Positions 11,098 to 20,524 of a stretch of 64,000 nucleotides of DNA are shown here, piece after piece. The notes under the pieces were generated by a model. It was not told the origin of the DNA. It saw only the letters and a list, made by a program, of their open reading frames with translations, and searched no databases. The position numbers and the translations under genes were made by a program. The stretch comes from Sodiomyces alkalinus F11 (taxonomy: Eukaryota; Ascomycota; Sordariomycetes; Glomerellales; Plectosphaerellaceae): the NCBI RefSeq assembly GCF_003711515.1, contig NW_021167079.1, positions 2,397,755 to 2,461,754 on the forward strand, in the 5' to 3' direction. How positions within the stretch are numbered: the stretch's first letter is position 1; each line of letters begins with the position of its first letter.

Positions 11098-11826
11098 GAG
11101 CCGTTTAGACCCATGTTGTGAGGTGCTGACTTTTACGGCAAGAACGAGATGATACCTGCGGCGTATGATGTCTGTCACATTTGACCACATGTCTTTGTAT
11201 CGACTACCATTTGGGAGCTTCGCATTACGGGAGTTGGGATTCGGGTTGGCACTGGTTCTGGTTCACGATAAAGGGTTAGGTAATCGATCACCTAAGCCCC
11301 TACCACCTTACAGAGCAGTTATCACAGGATGAAGGATAAAAGGTATAATGTGACTACGGTGACAGCCTAAAGACACCTGTACCGAGATGTACCGACTTTG
11401 ACTGGGATGTATTCCGAAGTGAACCGTCACGAGCGAGGCACGAAGTCAAGCAGGTACAGATATTGACTTCGTGCGTTTCAATCCCCAACGATAATATAAG
11501 GTAGGTACGGACAAGAAGTGTACTCCGTATCCACTCGTACAAGCACCAAGCCCTTGGTGAGTGGGTCACATGACTTCGCGCAGGGTTCGTCACTGGGCGG
11601 GGTTTTGGTGTCACGTCATCCACACGCGCCCTTTGCCTGACAACCTCTTTTGAATAACAACAAGAGTGATCGACAGAGCCTTATATGTCAAGTTTTTACA
11701 CATATCTTCTACAAATGCCTCAATTGGACATTTCTTTTCTATAACAGCAAATCGGTGCACCACAGCTCCGCATCAGCACAGGTTTCACACAGCACACTCC
11801 TTCTGCCGCCAGCGCCGGGTAGTGGT
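11098..11826. other. Intergenic between HUB1 and MGT1
   Basis: About 730 bp with no supported gene. An 89-codon minus-strand frame at 11354-11623 has no recognisable features. Confidence 0.45.
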
Positions 11827-11902
11827 AGCAACAGAAAATAACGGAAAAAAGAGGCTTCCCATAAAGCAACAGAAAATAACGGAAAAAAGAGGCTTCCCAT
11901 AA
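11827..11902. repeat. Perfect 38-bp tandem duplication in the MGT1 leader
   Basis: Two identical 38-bp copies, 11827-11864 and 11865-11902, directly adjacent. The second ends 5 bp before the MGT1 ATG. Each copy contains an A-rich core (AAAATAACGGAAAAAAGAGG). Perfect identity of the copies points to a recent duplication. Confidence 0.95.
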
Positions 11903-11907
11903 CAGAT

Positions 11908-12393
11908 ATGTCGGGGACCCCCACTATCACGACGGCGATCAGTACCGCTACGACAACGACGTTAAGGACGCGTAAAGCGAACGCCTCTCAAACAAAACGC
12001 AAGCCACTCACCGCCCTCGACGTGCCTGAAGACATGAGCCCGCAGCTTGTCCGCATCGCATCCTCATTACGGACAGCTTTTGAGAAGAGGGTATGGACGG
12101 CCCTCTGCCAAGTGCCGAGGGGCCAGGTGACTACGTACGCGGCGCTCGCGGCTCACCTTGGCTCGTCCCCGCGAGCGGTGGGCAACGCGTTGCGCCGCAA
12201 CCCGTTCGCTCCGCAGGTCCCCTGCCATCGGGTGGTGGCGACGGGTGGGGCGCTGGGGGGCTTCAAAGGTAAATGGCCGCGGGACGGGGAAGGGATCACG
12301 CTGGACGAAAAGAGGGCTCTGTTACGGCGGGAGGGGGTGAGGTTTGACGATGCGGGGAGAGTGGTCGGGTCGCCTTTTGTTGCGTTTAGGTGA
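11908..12393 (+). CDS. O6-alkylguanine-DNA alkyltransferase (MGMT/Ogt family)
   Basis: A single-exon 161-residue protein. Residues 58-145 are the DNA-binding/active-site domain: FEKRVWTALCQVPRGQVTTY, then the recognition helix SSPRAVGNALRRNP (residues 86-99), then P105-C106-H107-R108 with acceptor Cys106, and GGALGGFKG after it. The family removes alkyl groups from O6-guanine in a suicide reaction in the nucleus. The N-terminus (1-45) is short and Thr-rich, and there is no separate N-terminal Ada-like domain as in larger homologues. All key residues visible to me are intact. The start is the first ATG, directly after a 38-bp tandem duplication. The symbol follows the yeast gene. Confidence 0.92.
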   Translation: MSGTPTITTAISTATTTTLRTRKANASQTKRKPLTALDVPEDMSPQLVRIASSLRTAFEKRVWTALCQVPRGQVTTYAALAAHLGSSPRAVGNALRRNPFAPQVPCHRVVATGGALGGFKGKWPRDGEGITLDEKRALLRREGVRFDDAGRVVGSPFVAFR

Positions 12394-12994
12394 TCGGTTC
12401 TGTCTTCATTACGCTCTGGATGGTGCATGAGGTTTAACAGGAGTATTTGTCTCTGCGTTTCTACTTGGTACCATGCTGGGTTGAAAATATCTGCAGGGTT
12501 ATCACTCACCCCTTCAGGTATTATTGTTGTTATAGGCATTCCTTCCTTCGCTAATACCTCGTACATAGTATGTCAGAAAACTTGCCAAGAGTCCTACCCT
12601 GGCATGATGCCCCGGATGTGACATTCACGTCGTCTTAGCAAGATTGTGTGTATTTCTGTGCGGAGAATGAGGAGATGGACGGGGAACGGAACGTTCGGGG
12701 GCGTAAGCTCAATAACACTATTCACCTTGGCGTTATTTGCGGCTGGTACAGCTGAGCCAGGTCCCCCTGCCTAACGAACAGGGAATGAGGTCTTTAGCTT
12801 CGGAGATGGTCATGGCGGGGGATCATTCCGTTATTCTTCAACATCGTAAGGGTATTTAAGGGAATTCCCATTGTTTCCTTCGTTCCACTACAACTTCTCG
12901 ATCATCATTCTGGGTCTTTTTTCAAGGCCCTCTCCCACGTATCAATTCCCCTGGACAGACGGACCCCTACACTGACCAGAGTCTCACGATTACA
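12394..12994. other. Intergenic
   Basis: 600 bp between MGT1 and the GFA gene. A short TATTTAAGG sequence at about 12852-12860 could be a TATA-like element for the GFA gene 140 bp downstream. Nothing else recognised. Confidence 0.4.
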
Positions 12995-13872
12995 ATGCCT
13001 CTCCCACGTCATGCCTTCACCGTCACCGGTGGCTGCAACTGCGGTGCCACCCGGTCAGTCTCTTCCCACCCAACTCCTAACCCGCCCCCAATGCTCACAG
13101 AAACCACCAAACAACTAACTTATCCCGCAGCTACCGCATCGCTATTCCACCATTTGAGGAACGGCCCCCGTCCTTCGCAGGAGGCTCTAGCCCGGACCTT
13201 GCAGATCCCAAGACCGTCCGTCTCCCCCATACCGCAGCTTGCCACTGCAACGACTGCCGCTCCGCCACCGGCCACATGGCAATGGAATTCCTGACTATCC
13301 CGGCCCCCTACATGACCGTCTCCGCCCTGCCACGCTCGGAATCCGAAGAATCCGACCCTTCCCGCGGCATCACAGGCCGCATACTCGACCGTCCCCTCAC
13401 CGAAGCCGAAGCTCAGGCCCCGGACGCCGACCGCCCCACTTACATCCCCGCCCTCGACGTCTTGCGCCCCGGCCTCCCCGGGTCCCGTGACACTTGGCTC
13501 CGATTCTTCCATTCCTACATGTGCGACCGCGACATCGCCTCCCGGGCCTTCTGCGCCCGCTGCGGCTGCCCGCTCGGCTTCCACTTCCGGCCCCGTCCCG
13601 AGTGGTTTGGCGGCGAGGAGGTCTTTTGCCGGCCCGATGGGTGGGAGGACATCATCGACGTTGCGCTGGGGACTATTGACCGCCACTGGCTCGACCGCGA
13701 GGATTGGCTCGCTATCGATCACGAGCTCAATTGGAAAGAGGCCCTGCAGTGGTGTAAGAGAGATTCGGTCCGAGGGAGGGCGCAGGGCACCAGGCGACAT
13801 CCCGAGGGGGCGGTTGCGGTGACGGTTTCTGATGCGGATTTGTTGGCTCCTGCCAAGGTGGAAACGGATTGA
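12995..13872 (+). CDS. GFA/CENP-V-fold zinc protein (two exons)
   Basis: Exons 12995-13053 and 13131-13872, with intron GTCAGT...CGCAG of 77 nt, give 266 residues. The zinc ligands of the GFA fold are in order: C14-N-C16 in GGCNCG, C57-H-C59-N-D-C62 in ACHCNDCRSATG, and C161-A-R-C164 in FCARCGCPLGFHF. The family includes glutathione-dependent formaldehyde-activating enzymes and many fungal proteins of unproven substrate, so the catalytic role is not certain. Residues about 85-140 are a Pro/Asp-rich insert between the second and third zinc sites. The C-terminus includes DRHWLDREDWLAIDHELNW. No signal peptide; cytosolic. It is convergent with the YAG7-like gene. Confidence 0.88.
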
Positions 13873-14436
13873 ACGATGTGTCAAGCCGTGTTAGACTGGA
13901 TGCGCTATGTGGGAGGGCGAGGTGACGAAGGTGTGATAGCTGGATGTCTGGGTTCAATACCACTCCGTTAGTTGTCCCCATAATGCTAAGAAGCACTTCC
14001 ATTGTTCGCCTGAATATCTGGCCTTAAAGACCACACTATCAACCAAGTACGAAAAGAAACATGACCAAATGAAGCACCGTCGTCACCTAGGGTTATTATT
14101 TATCTCATTCCTGACTTTTTGTTTCCTGTATCCCTGCCTTAACTGCCGGTGTCAATGTCACGTTATGGTATTGTACAAGAGTGCCAGAAAGCCATAAGAA
14201 GCCAGGCCAGACGCCGGAGCCATGCTGTCCCCCATCCCCATACACCGTAAGACCAAAACCTAGACTTGCCAGCTACCGAGGGAAAAGAGAAAAATTAAGA
14301 AGAAGAAAAAAGGGAAGACAGATTGCCCATACCACAGACGCAAACGACAAGGAGAATTAGCAAGCATAGACAACTGGCCACACTGAACAGCGTCGTCTTG
14401 TGATGCCGTGTTGTTTTGTCGTCGTGGCATATGACC
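13873..14436. other. 3' flanks of convergent genes
   Basis: 560 bp between the stop codons of the GFA gene (+) and the YAG7-like gene (-). A/T-rich in parts; no gene seen. Confidence 0.5.
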
Positions 14437-16179
14437 TTAGGACTCCTCGGTCCGACGAGGGCCGCGAGCGGCTCCGCCACGCTGTCCGCCGCGACCACGT
14501 CCACGGCCATCGCCGCGGTAACCGCCGCCACGACCACCGCGATAATCGCCACGGCCGCGTCCACGCCACTGGCCGCCACCCTCGCGATCATTGCGGCTGC
14601 GATTGCGTCCCTGAACCTGGTGGAAACCGTCGTTGGCATCGGTCTGCTGAGCAGCGGGCTGCAACGGTATAACGGTCAGCGTCTTTTGGTCCGAAGAAAC
14701 CCCGGTGAGAGTTGAGGGGGAAAAGCATACCTCGGACGACGGTTCAGGGTGGTCATCGGCCCAAGATTGGCCGTTGGGAGCAGGAGCATCATCGGTAGCC
14801 TGGCCGGCCTTGATCTCGGTGGACTCGCGAGAGACGTTAACCCATTCCTGGGAGATAGTGGAGCCGCTCAGATCGTTACCCGAGGTGCCAGTATCCCACT
14901 TCTCGCCCGAGGCGTTGGCGGTCTCGTTGGTAACGGTGCCGTTGGCTGGGGTAGGGGCGGATTGCTCCTCAGCATGGCCATTGGTCAAGGCAGTGTCCTC
15001 GCCAGCCTTGATCTCGGTGAGGCTAGCATTGGCAACGGTCGGATCAGTCACGGCGGTAGTCGCCTCACCAGCCGTGGGCGCTTGTTCCTGGCTCTCAGCC
15101 TCAACGTCTTCGGAGTGAGCCTTGGTGAAGGCCTCAGAAAGGGCCTTAACTTGAGCAACTGGAGGCAGGCGAGGTGATGTTAGTCCAGAAATATTGCGGA
15201 GGCGTGCGGAGGACGAGGGAGGAACAGAAAAAAGCTACTGACAGGTAGTCTGGAGAAGATCACCATTGACGCTCTGGGTGCGATCCTCGGTTCCCTTGGT
15301 GAGCTTGATGATACAGTCGACAGCAATCTCATCGCCGCCGTAGACGCCGAGAAGTATACCCTCCAGGGCCAGGTTCTCGTCGAGCATGGGGTCAACGTCC
15401 TCCGAGCGGCGGGCGGCAGCGAGGCGGAGAAACTGCGATAGGTGGAGCAAAGTATCATGCAGGTCCTTGACGTGGTCGGCCTCGAGCTTCTGCTTGATCT
15501 CGTTGACGGCATCAACCTTCTCCTGCTCGAGCTTCTGGGTGAGGGTCTTCTCGAGCTCAGCCTTTTCGGTCTGGAGGCGGGTACGGTACTCTTGATCGAT
15601 CTTCTTGTACTGAACGAGCTGCTCCTCCAGCTGGACGACCTGAGCCTGCAGGGCAGGCTTCTTGGAGATTTGAGCTTTCTGATCGGCATTGATGAGCTTC
15701 GCAGCGACGAGTTCCTCGAGGGATTTGCCAGGATTCTCCGCGACTACAGTCTCGGTCTTAGCCATGTTGGACTGTTTGGGTAAGACGAGGTTAGCACGAG
15801 ATGGAATATCGTTTGTTTCGGATTGGGGGCCGAAAGGGGGGGGTTGTTGTTGGTTGTCGTCAGGGTTGGGTCAGTTGGGAGGAGGAGGAGGAGGAGGGCA
15901 GAGGGAGAAGACACGCACAATCTTCTTGTTGATGTTGCGGATGTTCCTAGGCAGTCAATTAGCTTTGGGCTCCAACCGGAAAAGAAACCGTCTGGGAGGT
16001 TGTTCTCACTTCTGGATGTCACGAATGTAAGGGGTCTCGCCAGCATCGTCACCGGCCTCGGAAGCGGCAGTCGGCGCGGGGGATTCGATGCGCTCAGCAG
16101 CAGTGCCCTTGGCCTTCTTCTTCTTGGACGGGTTGGCCTCGCCCTGAGTGACGGGATTCTGAACAGAAGAGGCTGCCAT
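14437..16179 (-). CDS. YAG7-like protein with RGG tail (five exons)
   Basis: Reading on the minus strand, exons are 16179-16010, 15946-15919 (28 nt), 15771-15243, 15158-14731 and 14658-14437. Introns start GTGAG, GTGCGT, GTCAGT and GTATGC. The last (72 nt) is in frame and has a GCTGAC branch-like site, so its removal is likely but not certain (458 aa if spliced, 482 if not). The protein opens with MAASSVQNPVTQGEANPSKK, a Lys-rich patch, then NIRNINKKISN and a coiled-coil/dimerisation region (KSLEELVAAKLINADQ, LEEQLVQYKKIDQEYR). A Thr/Ala/Asn-rich linker follows, and an RGG-rich end (RGRGRGDYRGGRGGGYRG) suited to RNA binding. Fungal YAG7-type proteins are membrane- or ribosome-associated with poorly known function. 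Confidence 0.8.
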
Positions 16180-17776
16180 GGCGAACAATAGAGATGTATT
16201 CACTAGAGTGGTGGGCGCGCGCAGCTGTTGCACAAATTTAATGTGTAGTGAAGTTGTTCCACACGCGCACAGGGAATAATAACGTGCAAGGATGCAGGAC
16301 GTCAAGGAAGATATAAAAAGAGGGCGAGGGGAAGAGAAGAGATGGTTAGGCTAGGAGAAGCTTGTGTTGTCTGATGGCAAGGTGCTATTAGAAGGGAGGA
16401 GATTTTTTTCTTTTTTTTTTCGTTTCTACGAAGAGCAGAGGTTTGTTTGAATATTGAGCTTGACTGAGTGTGGGGGGGTTGAGTGTGAAGATTTTGGGCA
16501 AGATCAATCGTTGAGGTTGGTGGCATTCGTGGCTGCCGTGACTGGGGTCTTCCGTGCGCCTTCTCTTCTCTTCCAGCACTAATGTACCTAGGTACTCCCT
16601 ATTTAAGGTACTGTCACCTTTTATACGTAGGTACCTTGGGCTAACACTGCACCAGAGAGCACAGACAGTACCTATCCGTAACTGTTAGTTACCTTCTGCT
16701 TTGTGGGGACGAGCTTCTTACCTCTGTACCTTGGAGCATTACTTCGTAATTACTCTAGAGATGGCCAATACCTAAGGTACCTTATGTTACGAACAGCTGC
16801 CTACCTTAAGGTACCTACCTTACCCATGACAAGAAACAACCAAATACTGTTTCATGACACTACCTACCTTAGGTAGTTTAGAGCTGAAAAGGGTTAAATT
16901 TATCTCCATCTTATGTCTGCATCTTGTGTTCTGTACCTAGGGATTTGCTGTAGGTAACCTCTAACGGGTTACCCAATACTACCTTAATCAAACCCGACAG
17001 CGTAGGTACGGAGGGATTACCAAAGTCAGGCCATTGGATTCTGCTGCCACGATATGTCCTGGTTCGTTGTCTACCTTATTTTAGGTACGGAGTTCCCCCG
17101 GATTTAACTTGTCCAGTATTACGTCACAATGTACCTCACGGGATTGGTGGACGAAAAGCATGAGGTATGCTCACATCTTAAGAGTGCGGTTATCCATAAG
17201 GTAGATTAGGAGAACCATCGACGGAGGTGAACTCTTAGGATCCTCACATTGGTCTTCCTGAACCTGGACTTGGTTCTCGATGTGAGCTTCTCCTTGAGGT
17301 CCTCCCTATGTTCTTCTCCGAGTGGATGCATCTGTTTCTGAAGCCTTTCCTGGCCAACTGGCGAGGTGTGGTCATCCAGTCTTCCAGTTACTCAAGCCCA
17401 ACCCCCGTAAGCATTCTGTTGTAAAGCCAAGGAAGCTTTATCTGCTTTTTGATCCTGGCTTATTGCATTGTCTGCCAAGTATATTGTTACTTTAAGGGGC
17501 ATTGGGTCGAGTGTTTGCAGCGAGTACTCCATTTGGTGTTGGACCCCAACGCTTTGTTGTGATGGCACCTCCAGCACTGGTCGGCCCGAGATGTCGGTCT
17601 CGATACGGCGGCTTCTGTTGTTTCAGTCGGACAGGGTCCGGGGAAATAGGCAGAGGACAAGGGGTTCGCCTAGGGGAGTCCTCTATGGACGTGACGGCTT
17701 TTCGTATCTTGGGAAGAAAGCTGCAGTGTGCAGAGCGCGCCGAGGTAGGTTGTTGATCGAGTGCAAGGGTGCCGTC
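16180..17776. other. Intergenic, rich in short GGTACC-type palindromes
   Basis: 1.6 kb with no supported gene. It contains the leader of the YAG7-like gene (with a CT-rich tract on the minus strand), a dense set of GGTACC/TACCTAGGTA motifs at 16584-17230, and the 3' flank of CENP-W. An open frame at 17468-17815 (+) overlaps the CENP-W 3' end and shows no domain. Confidence 0.45.
16584..17230. repeat. Cluster of dispersed TACCTAGGTAC-type palindromes
   Basis: At least ten partial or complete palindromic units built on GGTACC, CCTAGG and CCTTAAGG (for example 16584-16595, and around 16770-16830 and 16862). Similar units occur singly in other intergenic gaps (8588, 19582, 19730, 54770, 59980) and I noticed none in exons. 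Confidence 0.6.
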
Positions 17777-18235
17777 TTATGTCTTGAACCTGGCAAGAGC
17801 ATCCTATCAATTTGAATGTCAGTTATTAACTCTCCTCAGTGCGCGGTGCAACAGGGATGGTATGGTAACGTACAACTGTGGCTTTCTTGACACTGATGGC
17901 GGTGATGGTCCTCTCGCCAGATGATTTGGAGTCAATGGCGGCTTCCTTGACCACACTATAGGCATTCACGCATCAGTTCATATTTCCATCCTAAAATGCT
18001 CCTATAATGTCGAGATTTTGTCTTGGCAAGGCGTACCTCTGCATGAACCGAAGGTAGTCGAGATAGATCTGGTTATTTGGGAGAAGGTTAGTCAAACGCG
18101 TCTCGGCGCGACGCGTGGTGGCCGGGCGAGATCATATACCATTACATCGACATTCTTGGTCATATTGCAGTTTGAGTGCGCTTTGATAATCGTCTTCGCC
18201 GTCGCCCGGGGATATGTTTTTCGTACAGGAGCCAT
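17777..18235 (-). CDS. CENP-W histone-fold kinetochore protein (four exons)
   Basis: Exons 18235-18140, 18068-18037, 17955-17874 and 17803-17777 give 78 residues. Introns begin GTATAT, GTACGC and GTACGT and end CAG, TAG and TAG, all joining in frame. The protein begins MAPVRKTYPRATAKTIIKAH, continues NMTKNVDVM-IYLDYLRFMQS, then KEAAIDSKSSGERTITAISV, and ends DALARFKT. Length and layout match CENP-W, a single histone fold that pairs with CENP-T in the CENP-T-W-S-X complex and binds centromeric DNA. The helix-strap-helix boundaries are visible, with the conserved KxIIKAH and GERTI elements. It is too small and too split to appear as one open frame. It is head-to-head with prefoldin 4, 242 bp apart. 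Confidence 0.9.
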
Positions 18236-18477
18236 AATGGACTCGTCGGTTAAAGGGTGGTGTTGTTGGGTCGTGTCTAGTGCTGGCCTTGGATCGCCAG
18301 AAAGGAGAGCACGGGGAGAAGTGGGGCCTGTGCAGCTGTCGCACAGTACGAATTTATTTCTACGTAGTTTTTCGCACCTAGCCCCTCCTTGCGCGGAGAG
18401 CTGCAATTTCTCTAGCTGCATGTAAGGTGGGCAAACCGCCATCAACAGTGTTTCCAGCACAAACATCGGGAAAGAAA
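18236..18477. promoter_or_regulatory. Bidirectional promoter region, CENP-W / prefoldin 4
   Basis: 242 bp separate the two divergent start codons, so regulatory sequence must be shared. No TATA box was recognised. Confidence 0.55.
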
Positions 18478-19131
18478 ATGGCGACAAGGCGGATGGTATG
18501 AATCTCCCTTTAAAAGAAAAATCGAACTATAGTTAAAGCCTCCCCCGCTAACACTTATATGCGTTCATTCAGCTCACGAAAGAAGACGAGGCCAGTATCG
18601 GTGAAGAAGTCGAGGTGCGCAGAGAAGACCAGGACAAGATCAACAAGTTCAGCCGCCTACACCAGCGCGAGTTGGCCATAGAAGAGGAACTAAAGGCCAA
18701 GAATGTGGGAACTCCTTGTCCTCTTGTCTTACTCGATGTTTCTATGAATACCGGCTTCGAAAGATCCAGACACTAACCCCCACCTACCAGAAAGAGAAGG
18801 AAGACCTCGACGACCTCAACACCGAACTCGAATTGGCCGACGAAGACGACAAAGTCCCGTATGGTTGCCATTCTTTCACTCACTGCGTCGGCAAGGAGGG
18901 GGGGGGAGGGCAACTGTGACACTAACAGAATACGGCAGATACAAAATTGGCGATGCGTTCTTCCACGTGTCCCAGCCCCAAGCGCTCGAAATGCTAGGGG
19001 TCGCCGCAGCCAAGTTAGAAGAGGAGATCGAGGAACTCGAGTCGAAGCTCGAAGAATGTCAGGACGAGATGGCAGAGCTGAAGATCGCTCTGTATGCGAG
19101 ATTCGGGAAGAGCATCAACCTCGAGACATGA
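18478..19131 (+). CDS. Prefoldin subunit 4 (four exons)
   Basis: Exons 18478-18495, 18573-18704, 18791-18858 and 18939-19131 join to 136 residues. Introns start GTATGA, GTGGGA and GTATGG; the second donor is weak but the frame requires it. The order is MATRRM, then LTKEDEASIGEEVEVRREDQ, DKINKFSRLHQRELAIEEEL, KEKEDLDDLNTELELADEDD, KVPYKIGDAFFHVSQPQALE, and the C-terminal coiled coil ending LYARFGKSINLET. This is the beta-type prefoldin fold: two coiled-coil helices around a beta hairpin (YKIGDAFFHV). Prefoldin delivers nascent actin and tubulin to the CCT chaperonin in the cytosol. All segments expected of the family are present. The yeast name is GIM3. Confidence 0.92.
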
Positions 19132-20524
19132 GGAATTCCAACAACCCGCAACCGAAAGTCGGTCATCCGCGCACACGAAAGTGCCGCCCGTGCCGTGCCT
19201 TTGAGGATCCCTAAAATCCCGATACCACGACACCACGACACCATGACATCGACAACACAACACAACACTGACACCAAGACCAAGACCAACCGACGAGAAT
19301 GGAGAGGAGGGAAACAAGAATGATTGAGGAGAGACGAGGGCAAAGGAAAAAGAGGTCATCGCTCATCACCTTCGGGTCACTGTCGCTCATGGAACGAATC
19401 CACAAGGGGGAAAAACCACGCGGAAAGAAAGACGGAAAAAAGCCCCCACGAAAGAAACCACACGAGAAAGCAAACAAAAGCCCATTCATTCCACAAGAAT
19501 AGTACGCCGGCCAAACATGATTTCTCGCTCGTGGTAGCAGTGTCACTCACTCTCCCTAAGCGTGTCGTGTTTGACTTCTCGATTGCCTACCTAGGTACTG
19601 AGTACTCGTCTCGAATCCGTTTGCCGTGCATCATCGCCATTTGCACGCTTTTACAAGATACAAGTGCAGTCCCATGGAAGCTGTGGATGGATGGCCATGA
19701 TAAAGTTCCAAGGTATTTTTTTGCCATACCTTAGTACCTTACCTCAGGTGGGTAACCTACTGGTCTGGTACATACATGTACTAGGCATCTGAAACGGCAT
19801 CGGCATGTCCCCGATCCCGGAGCCGGGTAAGGACATCCACGACGACGTGATACCTACCACTCTCAGCCGGCAGACGACCCACTACGGCCAAGCCTCATCC
19901 CGCTTCGCTTCGGTTCTCAAATGCATTCCCAAACCCCAGCCAATGACGGCACCGCAGGTTGTGTGTCTACAATGTTTATCGCGGGGATAAGGTCCTTCCC
20001 AAAACGTTACCTCCGGTCCGGCTGGACAAACTGCTAAATTGCTAATCATCAAAAGGGCGTGTGTCTGGGGCGATGGAATAGCGGCATTCGGCCCCCACCT
20101 TTGGTTAGTATCCCGACAACCATTACAACATAACGAGGTAAAGTGGTGTAAACGGAGGTCCTGGAACCAGGAAAAAGTGCCATCATCCGGGCTGATCACC
20201 CATATCAACCCAGATTACGGAGATTTTGCCATTGTTGCCGTCCGTCTTAGGTGCATCCATTCTCCCCTCCTATCATCAAGTTGCGCCGTAGTTTTTCTTC
20301 TAATTTTCTTTTTTCACCCTCTCTCTCTCTCTCTCTCTCTCTTTCTTTCCGCCCTTTTATATTGTCCTTTCACCGTTCAGACGAGACTCCCCTATCATTT
20401 CATGAACCTACTTCACTGGACTTCCGTCACTGTTTCCCCGTCTCGTCGGTTGAGAACCATTTGGAGGGAATACTAGGACTGTTCACAACCATAGGCTAGG
20501 TATGCAATCGATCCGTAATTGATC
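19132..20524. other. Intergenic with CT microsatellite
   Basis: 1.4 kb with no supported gene. It holds the prefoldin 3' flank, one TACCTAGGTAC palindrome near 19582, an AAGGTA/CCTTAG cluster near 19710-19790, and the (CT)n tract at 20319-20342 in the MFS leader. Confidence 0.5.
20319..20342. repeat. (CT)12 microsatellite
   Basis: Twelve CT units in the leader about 185 bp upstream of the MFS start codon. Pyrimidine tracts are common in fungal leaders. Confidence 0.9.

Noticed and set aside
10283..11190. ORFs of 237, 189 and 260 codons over HUB1
   Set aside because: Frame-shifted or antisense reading of the RS/RD-rich region; no domain continues in these frames, whereas the ubiquitin-like fold is in the HUB1 frame.
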